This document shows positions 25,057 through 33,703 of a stretch of DNA of 64,000 bases, piece by piece. Made by a program: the position numbers and the translations under genes. The notes under the pieces are model-generated. The model saw only the letters and a program-made list of their open reading frames with translations. It was not told where the DNA came from and ran no database searches. The stretch's first letter is position 1. The number at the start of each line of letters is the position of its first letter. This DNA is from an uncultured Bacteroidales bacterium (GTDB taxonomy: Bacteria; Bacteroidota; Bacteroidia; Bacteroidales; P3). Location of the stretch: contig CAJUFX010000008.1 in assembly GCA_910586395.1 (NCBI GenBank), positions 1 to 64,000 of the forward strand, in the 5' to 3' direction.

Positions 25057-25788
25057 ATGAAACGTATGATCCCTTGTTTCCGGCCACTGTCGTTGCCTTT
25101 CATTGCACTTTTGGCGCTCCATCCGCTCGAGGCCCAGTCCCTGCTCTTCGGAGATTGCCTTCCCACGGGCTTGACCATCGCGGCCACGGCCTGCACCGAC
25201 GGCATTACCGCCGGAATCCGTCAGCCTCAAGTGTTGCGACGCCCCGGCTTTCCGGCTGAGCTCAAGGCTACTGACAGCGTCTATACGTTGCCGGAAAGGC
25301 TGGACGAACGACATGCCGCCTTTGACTTCGACGCGGTCACGGCCACGCGCGACGGCTACTATCACTACCGTTACCGTGCCCTCAACGCCCCGAACCGTAT
25401 TTTGACCGATTCCGTCTATGTGCGCCTCAAACGCAACGGGCAACCACCATTGCCCCCCGACACGGTCATCACGCCGCCCGAACCACCGGTAGCAGACACC
25501 GCACCTGACCCCGTACGCCTGCCTATACCGCTGGCCGTCAACCTCGTCGTCATCGACCAGCGCGGCTTCCACCGCTTCCGCATTCTCAACACAGAGGCCT
25601 TCACGCGCCTCGACCTCACATTTTACGACCGGCACGGTGCCGTCATCCACCATAGCGACGACTACCGCAACGATTACGACATGAGCCGCCTACCAGCCGA
25701 CACCTATTACTACCGTCTCCGGGCGCATACCACCGACGGAAGCGTCGATAAGAAAGGATTTATTGAACTCGTAAAACCACAACGATGA
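25057..25788 (+). CDS. T9SS type B C-terminal domain (gliding-motility-associated) protein
   Basis: 243 residues: signal peptide (about 1-26, LALHPLEAQS), a small N-terminal domain, and a proline-rich linker near 130-150. The C-terminal domain (about 165-243) reads FHRFRIL..LDLTFYDRHGAVIHHSDDYRNDYD...LPADTYYYRLR...KKGFIELVK. This matches the gliding-motility-associated C-terminal (CHU_C, TIGR04131) fold used as the type B sorting signal of the type IX secretion system. Such domains are normally paired with a PorP/SprF-like barrel, and exactly such a gene overlaps its stop by four bases. The cargo part is very short, so this may be an adaptor or anchor for the fibre proteins encoded on either side. 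Confidence 0.75.
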   Translation: MKRMIPCFRPLSLPFIALLALHPLEAQSLLFGDCLPTGLTIAATACTDGITAGIRQPQVLRRPGFPAELKATDSVYTLPERLDERHAAFDFDAVTATRDGYYHYRYRALNAPNRILTDSVYVRLKRNGQPPLPPDTVITPPEPPVADTAPDPVRLPIPLAVNLVVIDQRGFHRFRILNTEAFTRLDLTFYDRHGAVIHHSDDYRNDYDMSRLPADTYYYRLRAHTTDGSVDKKGFIELVKPQR

Positions 25789-26729
25789 CCGCACGAAACG
25801 CATACCTCACAGCAAGCCTGACGCTTGCCATCGCAACCGCCCTGACCGGAACGCTCCCGCTCGCAACGCTCAACGCGCAACGCCCAACCGCCAAGTCTGT
25901 CGGCATCCTGCTACCGCAGGACTTCCCGCCATCGGACGGGAACGAGATCTTCTCTACGCGCCTCGCCACCGAACAGGCATTCGTCGCCATGCCCGGCCAT
26001 CCGCAGACCTACCGCCTCGAACTCAGAGGACGCCCCCTCCGCCAATTATCCATCGGAGCGCAACTCGCCTATGGCGGCAGCGGACTGCACCGAGATCTCT
26101 ATACGCAACTGGAACTCGGCACAATCGTCCCGATCGCCCGTCATTGGCAACTCTCCGGCGGCATCGCCGGTGGCTTCAACCTCCGCCATTACCAGCTTTC
26201 GGACATCGTGTCCGAACATCCGGCCTACCACGAGATTCTTGTTGAACATAACACAAATTTCAGCATCGGAGCGCACATAGGCGCACATTATGGGTTCGAA
26301 GACGCCGGCTACCTCGCTTTCGGAACGCAGGCCTGCGTCACCGCCGACGGAAAAGACGCCGCCACCGTATCCTACCTGCGGTACCGCAGTTTCGACAACG
26401 GCGTGCGGACGGCCGTCTTCAGTCCCTATCTTGTCCATCGTTTCTACAGCCGCGAACGCACCAAGCACTATTACAAAGCCGGCCTGAAGACCACCCTCTT
26501 CCGCGAACGCTTCTCGATGGAAATCGCCTACGAAGCTTCCGCGCGGACGCAGGCATTTGCCGCCGGAATCGGCTTCATGCCCTGCCAAGGCCTCGCATTA
26601 TCCTACGACCTATCCTTGCCTTTCCGTTTCGACGGACGACACGCCGGCACTGCCGCACATACCGCCACACTCTCCTATACTCTGCGGCGAAAGGACTTAC
26701 ACCAACCGCGAAACGCCGAAGCCCGCTAA
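25785..26729 (+). CDS. PorP/SprF family type IX secretion outer-membrane protein
   Basis: 314 residues with a signal peptide ending near the LNAQRP segment (about residue 32). The rest is a series of amphipathic beta strands, ending LSYDLSLPFRFDGRHAGTAAHTATLSYTLR, the pattern seen at the C terminus of PorP/SprF proteins (YxY..., GxHE/TxxLSYxF). Members are outer-membrane barrels that receive or anchor type B domain cargo of the type IX secretion system. The start overlaps the stop of the type B domain gene (ATGA), so the two are translationally coupled and probably form a dedicated pair. Confidence 0.7.
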   Translation: MTARNAYLTASLTLAIATALTGTLPLATLNAQRPTAKSVGILLPQDFPPSDGNEIFSTRLATEQAFVAMPGHPQTYRLELRGRPLRQLSIGAQLAYGGSGLHRDLYTQLELGTIVPIARHWQLSGGIAGGFNLRHYQLSDIVSEHPAYHEILVEHNTNFSIGAHIGAHYGFEDAGYLAFGTQACVTADGKDAATVSYLRYRSFDNGVRTAVFSPYLVHRFYSRERTKHYYKAGLKTTLFRERFSMEIAYEASARTQAFAAGIGFMPCQGLALSYDLSLPFRFDGRHAGTAAHTATLSYTLRRKDLHQPRNAEAR

Positions 26730-26822
26730 GGACGGCAAAAAGACATCACGGCACGGACGGCAAAAAGACAACATTGAAATACCATTCAACAACCATTTAA
26801 TAACTTTTTAAACCAAATGCAC

Positions 26823-28109
26823 ATGAAAAAGACAAAATCATCACACATCGGCGCGCTCCTCATCGGGGCCGCACTCTCCCTCAGCCTTCCGGCGATTCAC
26901 GCCGCCAACACAACGGCTATCCGAAACGACGACAACCCCATCGTCTTCTCGGCCGTGGCCCGCGACCGCGACGGCTTCGTACGGCACAACGAAACCTTGG
27001 AGCTTGACTGCCGCCTGCTCGAACGCAACACGCAGAACGCCGTCTATAGCGAGACGCATCGCCTTACCTCCGACGCCATGGGACAAGTACAGATACCTAT
27101 CGGTGACGGCACCGCCACCGCCGGCGACTTCGCCGAGATCGATTTCTCGCAACCGCTCGATCTGGCCGTCTATGACGGTGTCACACTCCTAACCCGCACA
27201 CCGCTCACGCAGGTGCCCGCCGCCGCTTTCGCGCAACAGGCCGAGACGGCCAGAACCGCCACCAACGCCCTCAACGCGCAGACCGCCATCTCGGCTGAAA
27301 CCGCGCACAACGCCCTGACGGCCAAAACGGCCATCAACGCGCAGACCGCCCTGCGCGCCCAGTCGGCGCAGACCCTCGAAGGCATCGCTTTCAACGATGA
27401 GGCCGAACCCGACCAAGCCACGATATGGTCATCCGCCAAGGTCGCGCGGCTTATCGGCGGACAGACAGGACTATCAGGCCAGACCGCTCTCGCCAAGGAG
27501 CGGGCCGAACGCATGGCCGAAGACCTGCGCCTTTTAGACAGCATCACCGCGCACAACCGACGGTTGAACGACCTCAATGACAGTACGCACGCCCTTGAAC
27601 TGCGCTTCAACGACTCAATCGTCATCGTATGGGACAGCATAGACGCCCTGCGCGAAGCCCTGAGACAACAACTTGAAGAACTGGCATCGGAACTCGAAGA
27701 CATCAACTACTGCCTCGTGAACGACGCCGAACATGGGATCTATACCGCCGCCATCCCGCTTTACGACCAAGCCGATCCGGAGAGCGTCGGCCTCTTCACC
27801 AACCCCATCCTCAAAGTGTTGCGGCAAAGCGGAAACGGCGACCTCTTCGCCGACCTCAACATGGTATCGTTCCTGAAAAAGTCGTACCGCACGCGCGTCA
27901 TGACGCACAACACGAGCGGCAATGCCGCCACCCCTAAAGAAGTCTATATTCCCGCCTCCACCGCCGAATTGGACGTCTATGTCGATAACTACCGCATTGA
28001 CCTGCCCGTCACTTACTATACCTACGACGCACTCGTCTTCGACGTCGAATTCTACTACATAGGCGAAGACGTCACGCCCAAACTCTACGTCACGCTGATA
28101 CGGGAGTGA
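26823..28109 (+). CDS. Exported fibre-like surface protein with Ala-rich stalk
   Basis: 428 residues from MKKTKSS at 26823 (an ATG six bases earlier is possible). After the signal peptide comes a domain with AVARDRDGFV, AVYSETHRLTSDAMGQVQIPIGDGTATAGDFAEIDFS and LTQVPAAAFAQQAETA. This closely follows the N-terminal domain found on Bacteroidota surface proteins ahead of tail-fibre or collagen-like stalks (VVRDxxG, YxETHxxxTNxxGxVxxxIGxG, SVPYALYA). Then follow a repetitive Ala/Thr/Gln stalk (about 140-190, period near six, NALNAQTAI.AETAHNALTAKTA), a coiled coil (about 220-300), and a globular C-terminal domain. It lies 93 bases after the PorP/SprF gene and ahead of a terminator. Role in adhesion or as an appendage is inferred. 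Confidence 0.65.
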   Translation: MKKTKSSHIGALLIGAALSLSLPAIHAANTTAIRNDDNPIVFSAVARDRDGFVRHNETLELDCRLLERNTQNAVYSETHRLTSDAMGQVQIPIGDGTATAGDFAEIDFSQPLDLAVYDGVTLLTRTPLTQVPAAAFAQQAETARTATNALNAQTAISAETAHNALTAKTAINAQTALRAQSAQTLEGIAFNDEAEPDQATIWSSAKVARLIGGQTGLSGQTALAKERAERMAEDLRLLDSITAHNRRLNDLNDSTHALELRFNDSIVIVWDSIDALREALRQQLEELASELEDINYCLVNDAEHGIYTAAIPLYDQADPESVGLFTNPILKVLRQSGNGDLFADLNMVSFLKKSYRTRVMTHNTSGNAATPKEVYIPASTAELDVYVDNYRIDLPVTYYTYDALVFDVEFYYIGEDVTPKLYVTLIRE

Positions 28110-28142
28110 ACTTATATTCAGGAACAAACATTCCAATAACAC

Positions 28143-28175
28143 AAAGGCCGGGACACCACCTTCCCGGCCTTTAAC
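28143..28175 (+). terminator. Terminator of the fibre/T9SS cassette
   Basis: Perfect stem AAAGGCCGGGA/TCCCGGCCTTT (28143-28153 with 28162-28172), 33 bases after the last stop of the cassette. Confidence 0.8.
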
Positions 28176-28340
28176 GTACATCACAAAGCAATCAAAAAGT
28201 CTTCCAATTCGTTTTGTGTGCGGCACGGCACGCAACGCCCCGCCCGACAAACTTTCCCGACTCCATTGATTCGCTTTTGCAAAGCGGGCGTAACGACTAA
28301 GTCTTCCCGGCCTACGTTCAAAAGAATATACCCTATCTTA

Positions 28341-28793
28341 TTATTTCTTACGGCCGAAGTCGGCGGGAATCTCGCCCCAGCGGTCGGTGTCCCATTTACG
28401 GATGGGATTCTGCCACGTATGGGTCGCCAGCCACTGCTCCGCCCGCGTGACGAGCGGTAGCCAGGCTTTATTCTGCGCCGTCTGCGCCACCTTGGTGTTG
28501 GCTTTCTTCTTACGCACCCAGGCCATGGCCGTCATGGAATCGGAATAAATCGGCGTCTGCGCATACTTGGGACCCAATTGATGGAAGTAAGCGAGCGCAT
28601 GCACCAAGGCCAAAAACTCGCCAATGTTGTTGGTACCGTCCGGATACGGTCCTTTTCTGAAAATCTCCTTGCCGTCCCATGCCTGCACGCCCCGGTACTC
28701 CATTTTGCCCGGATTGCCGCTGCAAGCCGCATCCACGGCCATGGCTCCGGCCGTCAGTTCGGGCGGCGCACCGCCTGTCTGTCCCTTCCCCAT
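28341..28793 (-). CDS. Ribonuclease H family protein
   Basis: 150 residues from MGKGQTGG at 28793, 10 bases after the meaB stop; an in-frame start at 28835 would overlap meaB and is less likely. The RNase H core is visible: AVDAACSGNPGKMEYRG with the first catalytic Asp, GTNNIGEFLAL with Glu, IYSDSMTAMAWV with Asp, and a C-terminal WDTDRWGE that can supply the last acidic residue. It degrades RNA in RNA-DNA hybrids. Many Bacteroidota relatives carry an N-terminal viroplasmin-type hybrid-binding domain; here it is absent and only a short Gly/Pro-rich tail precedes the core. Confidence 0.8.
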   Translation of the reverse strand: MGKGQTGGAPPELTAGAMAVDAACSGNPGKMEYRGVQAWDGKEIFRKGPYPDGTNNIGEFLALVHALAYFHQLGPKYAQTPIYSDSMTAMAWVRKKKANTKVAQTAQNKAWLPLVTRAEQWLATHTWQNPIRKWDTDRWGEIPADFGRKK

Positions 28794-28803
28794 GTCCGGC
28801 CTA

Positions 28804-29907
28804 TTATTTACGCAGATTATTAAAATATTGATCAATCAATTGCTGTGCGATATTATACGGACTGCCGCTGTTCTCCGAAACCCGCTGACGCGCGGCTTCC
28901 ATCCGTTCGTCCATACCGTCCGTTCCGTAAAAATGTCCCAACAACTGTTCCTCTATCGTCTCTTCCAAAATACGCTCGGCCTGCTTGCGGCGCTTGCGTT
29001 CGAAATACCCGTTCTGTTTCGTAAACGTCGCGTATTCGACGATATGTTGCCATACCCGGTCGATACCGTCTTTCGTATAGGCGGAGCACGTCTCCACCGT
29101 CGGTGTCCAACCCGACTCAGGTGCCGGAAACAACTGCAGCGCGTTGCGGAACTGTACGCGCGCCACCTGCGCCTTGTGCAGGAACTCGCCCTCAGCCTTG
29201 TTGATGGCGATGCCATCGGCCATTTCCATGATGCCGCGCTTGATGCCTTGCAACTCATCGCCCGTATTGGCCAACTGCAACAGCAGGAAATAATCGACCA
29301 TGCCGTAGACCGCCGTTTCGGACTGCCCTACGCCGACCGTCTCCACAAACACATAATCAAAGCCGGCCGCCTCGCACAAAACAATGGTTTCCCGCGTCTT
29401 ACGCGCTACCCCCCCCAACGAACCCGCCGAAGGGGAAGGCCGGATAAAGGCGTCGGCCATGCCCGACAATTCTTCCATCCGCGTCTTGTCTCCCAAAATA
29501 CTGCCTTTGGAACGCTCGCTGCTGGGGTCGATGGCCAATACGGCCAGTTTATGGCCGGCACGTACCAGATGAGAGCCCAACGCCTCTATAAATGTGCTCT
29601 TTCCGGCACCGGGCACGCCGGTAATGCCAAGCCGCAACGACTTGCCGGAATGCGGCAGACATCGTTCTATGACTTCCTGCGCTATTTTTTGATGCGCCGG
29701 CAACGAACTCTCCACCAACGTGATGGCTCGACTCAACAGCGTGCGGTTTCCAGCCAAAATACCTTCTACCAATTCGTCGGCCGTAGGCAATGCCGGACGA
29801 CGCACCACCGCCGCGCCCGACGCAAAAGCCGGATTGATGATACCGGGTTGCGCCACGCCTTCCCGTTCGGTCAAAGCCGAATCGAACGTACCGTCTTGAT
29901 GTTCCAT
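28804..29907 (-). CDS. meaB: Methylmalonyl-CoA mutase-associated GTPase MeaB
   Basis: 367 residues of the ArgK/MeaB G3E GTPase family. Walker A GVPGAGKST lies at about 97-105, followed by LAVLAIDPSSERSKGSILGDKTRM, the switch region RPSPSAGSLGGVARKTRE, and VFVETVGVGQSE (G3). The C-terminal helical arm supports dimerisation. The protein protects and reloads adenosylcobalamin-dependent methylmalonyl-CoA mutase; the mutase subunits are not in this window. A mutase-based succinate/propionate pathway is usual in Bacteroidales. RNase H is the next gene on the same strand. Confidence 0.92.
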   Translation of the reverse strand: MEHQDGTFDSALTEREGVAQPGIINPAFASGAAVVRRPALPTADELVEGILAGNRTLLSRAITLVESSLPAHQKIAQEVIERCLPHSGKSLRLGITGVPGAGKSTFIEALGSHLVRAGHKLAVLAIDPSSERSKGSILGDKTRMEELSGMADAFIRPSPSAGSLGGVARKTRETIVLCEAAGFDYVFVETVGVGQSETAVYGMVDYFLLLQLANTGDELQGIKRGIMEMADGIAINKAEGEFLHKAQVARVQFRNALQLFPAPESGWTPTVETCSAYTKDGIDRVWQHIVEYATFTKQNGYFERKRRKQAERILEETIEEQLLGHFYGTDGMDERMEAARQRVSENSGSPYNIAQQLIDQYFNNLRK

Positions 29908-29994
29908 AAAACCTGTCTGCTTAATTTTTTACCATAAAAACAAAACACCTACATTTAAGCCTCCGCAAAACTTTCCCCCAACGACGTAGGTATC

Positions 29995-30019
29995 AAAAAA
30001 TAGCCGCCGCAAAAGCGGC
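29995..30019 (-). terminator. Probable terminator of ridA
   Basis: On the minus strand GCCGC-TTTT-GCGGC (30019-30006) is followed by GGCTATTTTTT. It is the only candidate in the 207 bases between ridA and meaB. Confidence 0.5.
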
Positions 30020-30114
30020 AACAGCCACACGACCGGACGCAAGCGCCTCCCGCAACCGACAGGTCCCGCCCCCGAACGCCACGCCGCTACCGCCTATGCG
30101 ACGCCCTACTCCGC

Positions 30115-30492
30115 TTATTTAACGGCGATACATTCGATTTCCACCATGACGCCCAACGGCAGTTTCTGCACGGCGAAAGCGGCGCGCGCCGGCGCTTCGC
30201 TCTGGTAATAGCGGGCATACACCTCGTTCATGCCGGCAAAATGATCCATCGTGCTCAACAGGCAGGTCGATTTAACGACGTCGGCGAACGTATAGCCCGA
30301 TTCTTTCAAAATAGCGCCGACATTCTTCAAGACCTGTTCGGTCTGTTCCTGAATGCCGCCTTCCACGATTTTACCCGTCGCCGGATCAACCGGCAACTGG
30401 CCGGAAACGAACAACATACCATTGGCTTCAATCGCCTGGCTGTAAGGACCTATCGCCTTGGGCGCATGTTCGGTCGCAATGACTTTCTTCAT
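30115..30492 (-). CDS. ridA: RidA family 2-iminobutanoate/2-iminopropanoate deaminase
   Basis: 125 residues, full length. Family signatures: AIGPYSQAIEANGMLFVSGQLPVDPATG at 13-40, a central VLKNVGAILKESGYTFADVVKSTCLL, and RAAFAVQKLPLGVMVEIECIA with the Arg that binds the carboxylate of the substrate. It hydrolyses reactive imines/enamines released by PLP enzymes such as threonine dehydratase. Stands alone behind its own promoter at 30589-30618. Confidence 0.95.
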   Translation of the reverse strand: MKKVIATEHAPKAIGPYSQAIEANGMLFVSGQLPVDPATGKIVEGGIQEQTEQVLKNVGAILKESGYTFADVVKSTCLLSTMDHFAGMNEVYARYYQSEAPARAAFAVQKLPLGVMVEIECIAVK

Positions 30493-30588
30493 CTTTTTTA
30501 TATTTTATAATGGTTTGTATTCTGTCTATTTTCACCGTTCCTGCACGACAGCCGTCCCCGCATCACGTTCGCCCCGCCGAACGCCCTA

Positions 30589-30618
30589 CAAATTTAAGGT
30601 TTTATTTCCAATCACAAA
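30589..30618 (-). promoter_or_regulatory. Promoter of ridA
   Basis: Minus strand TTTG (30618-30615), 18-base spacer, TAAATTTG (30596-30589), in the gap between lptD and ridA; leader of roughly 90 bases. Confidence 0.6.
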
Positions 30619-30639
30619 AAGGCCGGTCACCCTAACCCG

Positions 30640-33489
30640 CTACTGAAACATATTGATCTCGCTGTCCCTGTAGTCCTTCCGCTTTTCGTATTTGATATCC
30701 TGGAAGACCGAACTGCGGATCCGGATATGAAAATGCCATTCGGAATGACCGCCCCACGGCACCCAGTAAAAACCCATTTCCCAGCAATGCAAATCGCGTG
30801 CAAAATTAATGCTCGTCAACGTCATCTTACGGTTCGTGATATCGAAACCGGTCGAAAACGTGATTTTCCATTTAGGCGTAAGCGAAAAATCGCCGGCCAA
30901 CCCGATAGTCTGCGTAAACTGGTGACGAAAAACGGCCTCCGGATGCTTTTCATCCCGTGTATCGCGCGGCAAATAGGGCGTCATCGTATAACTGCCGTAA
31001 TAGGTCAGGCTCAGATTCCAAGGCACCGAAAAATCGACGGGAGCCGTAAACAAATCCGAATTGGTATATAAAGGATTCGCGTAAGACGTGATCTGCGGAT
31101 CCACCATCGTCTCGTTCAGGCTCGGCATCGTGTTCGGCTCGCGGGCCGAACTCCCTTTGGACTTGGGATTGAAACTCCACGAAAGCGAAATATTGACATT
31201 CGTACGCGTAAAGCGCAAACCCTTGATTTTATTGTTTTCCCAGAAAAACTCATCGTAACGCCGTCCCATACTGTCGATTTTATAGAAATCGAACTGCGTA
31301 TTGACGCCCACATTAAGCCGCTTGAACAAAACCGTCCGCGCCGACAGCGAAACCGGACTCCAGCGCAAAGAATCGGCCGCCATATTATAGGAAGTGGAAA
31401 CCGACAACTGGTCAATCAGGTTGACCTTTTTCTCTCCGGTGACCGTATCCTTGCGGTTCCGAACTTTCATGTCAAACGTGTTGTTGATGCTGAAATTGAC
31501 ACTTCCGACCATGCCGGCCGAAGGACCGCCGTACAGCGTATTGACGAATTTGGAATAGAGGTGCGTCTGTCCGTAATTATCGATATAGGTATCGTAAGCA
31601 TTCCAGAAAGGCTTGCTGAAATCCGGATGATAGGTAAAGCCCACCGAAGGCGTCATGACATGACGGAACGCCTTCAAAGCGCCGCGCTTGAAACGGAAAA
31701 TACCGTACAATTTGAAATTAAAACTCGTATTATACTGAAAGTCGCGCGTTGTCTTGAAGCCTTTCCGCTCCTCCGTCTGCAGATGCCACCCCGTCGAATC
31801 CTCCACATACGACTGGCGGAAATTCTTAAGGTACCAATATTCGTTGTAACTGACCGAATTGGTCCAATTGATATGTTTGAGAATCTTGACCGTACTGCTG
31901 AGGCCGACGCTCTGCCGCATGCCGTTGCGCATATAATCGAACATTTCCGGCCTGAAAAACAACGTATCGGGCGTATTGATCTCGTTTCGGGCTTCCAAAC
32001 GGTAATTGAACCCGATGGTTTCGTACCACTTGCGCTTGCCGACCTGTTTCTTGCGGCGGAACGGGTAGAGCGTACTGATGGAAAAATTGACCGACGGCAA
32101 ATTCAAACTCAGCGTATTGGTATTGGTATTATACGAGTTGCCGGCATTGAGCGCCAAATGAAACTTGTTGGCATAACTATACGAATAGGTTATATTGGAA
32201 GTCGTCGTATTCGTGATATAGTCGATCAAATCCGGCGAATTTCTCGCATAGGCCGTATTCTGAAAATTGACATTGGCCGAAAAACTGCTGTTTGGATGCG
32301 CCTTGCCGTCCTGACTGTGCGTCCAACGCACGGAAACCCCCGTCTGTTTGGTTCGTCCCGGATCCCCGCGCGTCCCGTCGTATATCTGCGAATAGCCGAC
32401 CCCCAACGAACCGCTGAAATGATACCGCCAGGCGTAACGCAAGTCCCCGCGGATTTCCCAGTTGCCGCCCGTATAGAGGTCCGTCACGACCTTAAGGTCG
32501 GCATAATCGCCGAACCGCTGGTAATACCCCAAACCGCGGAAAAAATAGCCGTCGCGCGCACTCTGCCCGAACGTCGGAATCAAAACACCCGACCGGCGCG
32601 TCTTGGAGTTGGGCAACAGGGCGAACGGCAACACGAGCGGTGTAGGCACATCCTCGACAAACATCATGCCGACGCCGATGACGATTTTATCGTTGGGGAT
32701 GACCTTGGCCTTATAGGCGCGTATGTCGAAATGCGGATGATCCAACTCGCAGGACGTGAACTGCGCCTTACGGATATGGATCTCCTCGTTCTCGTAACGT
32801 TTGACCACCTGCCCGTGCACGAATATTTCCTCCTGAACCGTAACCACTTCCTTGATAAGCCCGCGTTCGGTCTTGAAGTTATAGCGGATCTCCTTGGCGT
32901 CGAACGCATCCTTGCCGTTATCGAAATGCGGCAAGCCGATAAGTTCGCCCGTGGAATCCGCCACCGGCTGCGCGAATACTTCCGACTTCCGCAAATCCAG
33001 TTCCATATAGGCGGCTTCCATTTTAGCGCCCTGATAGTCAAGTTTGGCATCGGCATAAAGATGCGCCAAACCCGTCGCCATATCCATATAGATGGAATCT
33101 TTGGCCGAATAGCGGACGACTTCCGTCACGGCGGAGGAGTTGGTGAGTTGCTTGGGCGTGGAAGCGGTGGAATCGGCGGACGTGGCGGCGGTATCGACGG
33201 AATCGGACGGGACAGCCGTTGTATCGGTAATGGCCAGCATATCGGATAAAGGCACGATGGTATCCGGAGCCGTCAAGATGCCGGAGGGGGCAAGCGTAGT
33301 ATCGGGGGGAACCAGGGCGGCGGTATCGGCCAGAACGGCCGCCAACGGCCTGACGGTATCCGCAGACAAAAACCCGTTGCGTGTCAGGGCGACGGCCGGA
33401 GCGGATACGCACAGGAGCGACAGTCCCCACCAGACTGCCGCCAGGCACAGACGCCTCCGGCCATTCATTCCCCTACATGTACCTGCCAT
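30640..33489 (-). CDS. lptD: LPS-assembly outer-membrane protein LptD (OstA-like)
   Basis: 949 residues. A signal peptide (LCLAAVWWGLSLLCVSAPAVA) is followed by a low-complexity Ala/Asp/Thr/Ser linker (about 40-115). The periplasmic OstA-like beta jellyroll follows (YSAKDSIYMDMATGLAHLYADAKLDYQGAKMEA and GLIKEVVTVQEEIFVHG). From about residue 270 comes a large beta-barrel domain rich in aromatic strands, beginning with the conserved PTPLVLPFALLPNSKTRRSGVLIPTFGQS. It inserts lipopolysaccharide into the outer leaflet. A second ATG seven codons in (33468) could be the real start. The cysteines of gamma-proteobacterial LptD are not obvious, as usual for this phylum. Confidence 0.85.
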   Translation of the reverse strand: MAGTCRGMNGRRRLCLAAVWWGLSLLCVSAPAVALTRNGFLSADTVRPLAAVLADTAALVPPDTTLAPSGILTAPDTIVPLSDMLAITDTTAVPSDSVDTAATSADSTASTPKQLTNSSAVTEVVRYSAKDSIYMDMATGLAHLYADAKLDYQGAKMEAAYMELDLRKSEVFAQPVADSTGELIGLPHFDNGKDAFDAKEIRYNFKTERGLIKEVVTVQEEIFVHGQVVKRYENEEIHIRKAQFTSCELDHPHFDIRAYKAKVIPNDKIVIGVGMMFVEDVPTPLVLPFALLPNSKTRRSGVLIPTFGQSARDGYFFRGLGYYQRFGDYADLKVVTDLYTGGNWEIRGDLRYAWRYHFSGSLGVGYSQIYDGTRGDPGRTKQTGVSVRWTHSQDGKAHPNSSFSANVNFQNTAYARNSPDLIDYITNTTTSNITYSYSYANKFHLALNAGNSYNTNTNTLSLNLPSVNFSISTLYPFRRKKQVGKRKWYETIGFNYRLEARNEINTPDTLFFRPEMFDYMRNGMRQSVGLSSTVKILKHINWTNSVSYNEYWYLKNFRQSYVEDSTGWHLQTEERKGFKTTRDFQYNTSFNFKLYGIFRFKRGALKAFRHVMTPSVGFTYHPDFSKPFWNAYDTYIDNYGQTHLYSKFVNTLYGGPSAGMVGSVNFSINNTFDMKVRNRKDTVTGEKKVNLIDQLSVSTSYNMAADSLRWSPVSLSARTVLFKRLNVGVNTQFDFYKIDSMGRRYDEFFWENNKIKGLRFTRTNVNISLSWSFNPKSKGSSAREPNTMPSLNETMVDPQITSYANPLYTNSDLFTAPVDFSVPWNLSLTYYGSYTMTPYLPRDTRDEKHPEAVFRHQFTQTIGLAGDFSLTPKWKITFSTGFDITNRKMTLTSINFARDLHCWEMGFYWVPWGGHSEWHFHIRIRSSVFQDIKYEKRKDYRDSEINMFQ

Positions 33490-33546
33490 GCGTTCTCTTT
33501 CCGTGTTTCTTTTTATCGCCTTACGCTATTGCCATTGCGCTTGGTT

Positions 33547-33654
33547 TTCACTATCTTTACGCCTTGCGGCGTGAAGATAGGATGTACCTCGGCAGAACAT
33601 CAACGAAAATTCATTTTTCGTTTGGCTCTGCGCTTGGCTTTCACTATCTTTGCA
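33547..33654 (+). repeat. Dispersed hairpin/promoter repeat before the amidase gene
   Basis: Two TTTCACTATCTTT blocks 93 bases apart (33546 and 33639) enclose AAGATAGGATG..CTCGGCAGA and a palindromic core AACGAAAA-ttca-TTTTTCGTT with outer GGCAGA/TCTGC. The boundaries equal those at 23171-23462 and 61539-61786, while the core stem is a different sequence. It lies between divergent lptD and the amidase. Confidence 0.8.
33621..33652 (+). promoter_or_regulatory. Promoter of the amidase gene, carried by the repeat
   Basis: TTTG (33621-33624), spacer of exactly 20 bases, TATCTTTG (33645-33652): a consensus Bacteroidetes promoter, 51 bases before the ATG at 33704. Confidence 0.8.
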
Positions 33655-33703
33655 AACTGACAAAGTTACGATTTTCCCGTTTTAAAACCAAAATACGGAC
33701 GCC

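Noticed and set aside
23833..28109. Prophage remnant
   Set aside because: Only tail-fibre-like motifs are present; the fibre proteins have signal peptides, type IX secretion genes lie between them, and no other phage gene or attachment site is seen. tRNA-Arg is adjacent, but no duplicated tRNA end was found downstream.
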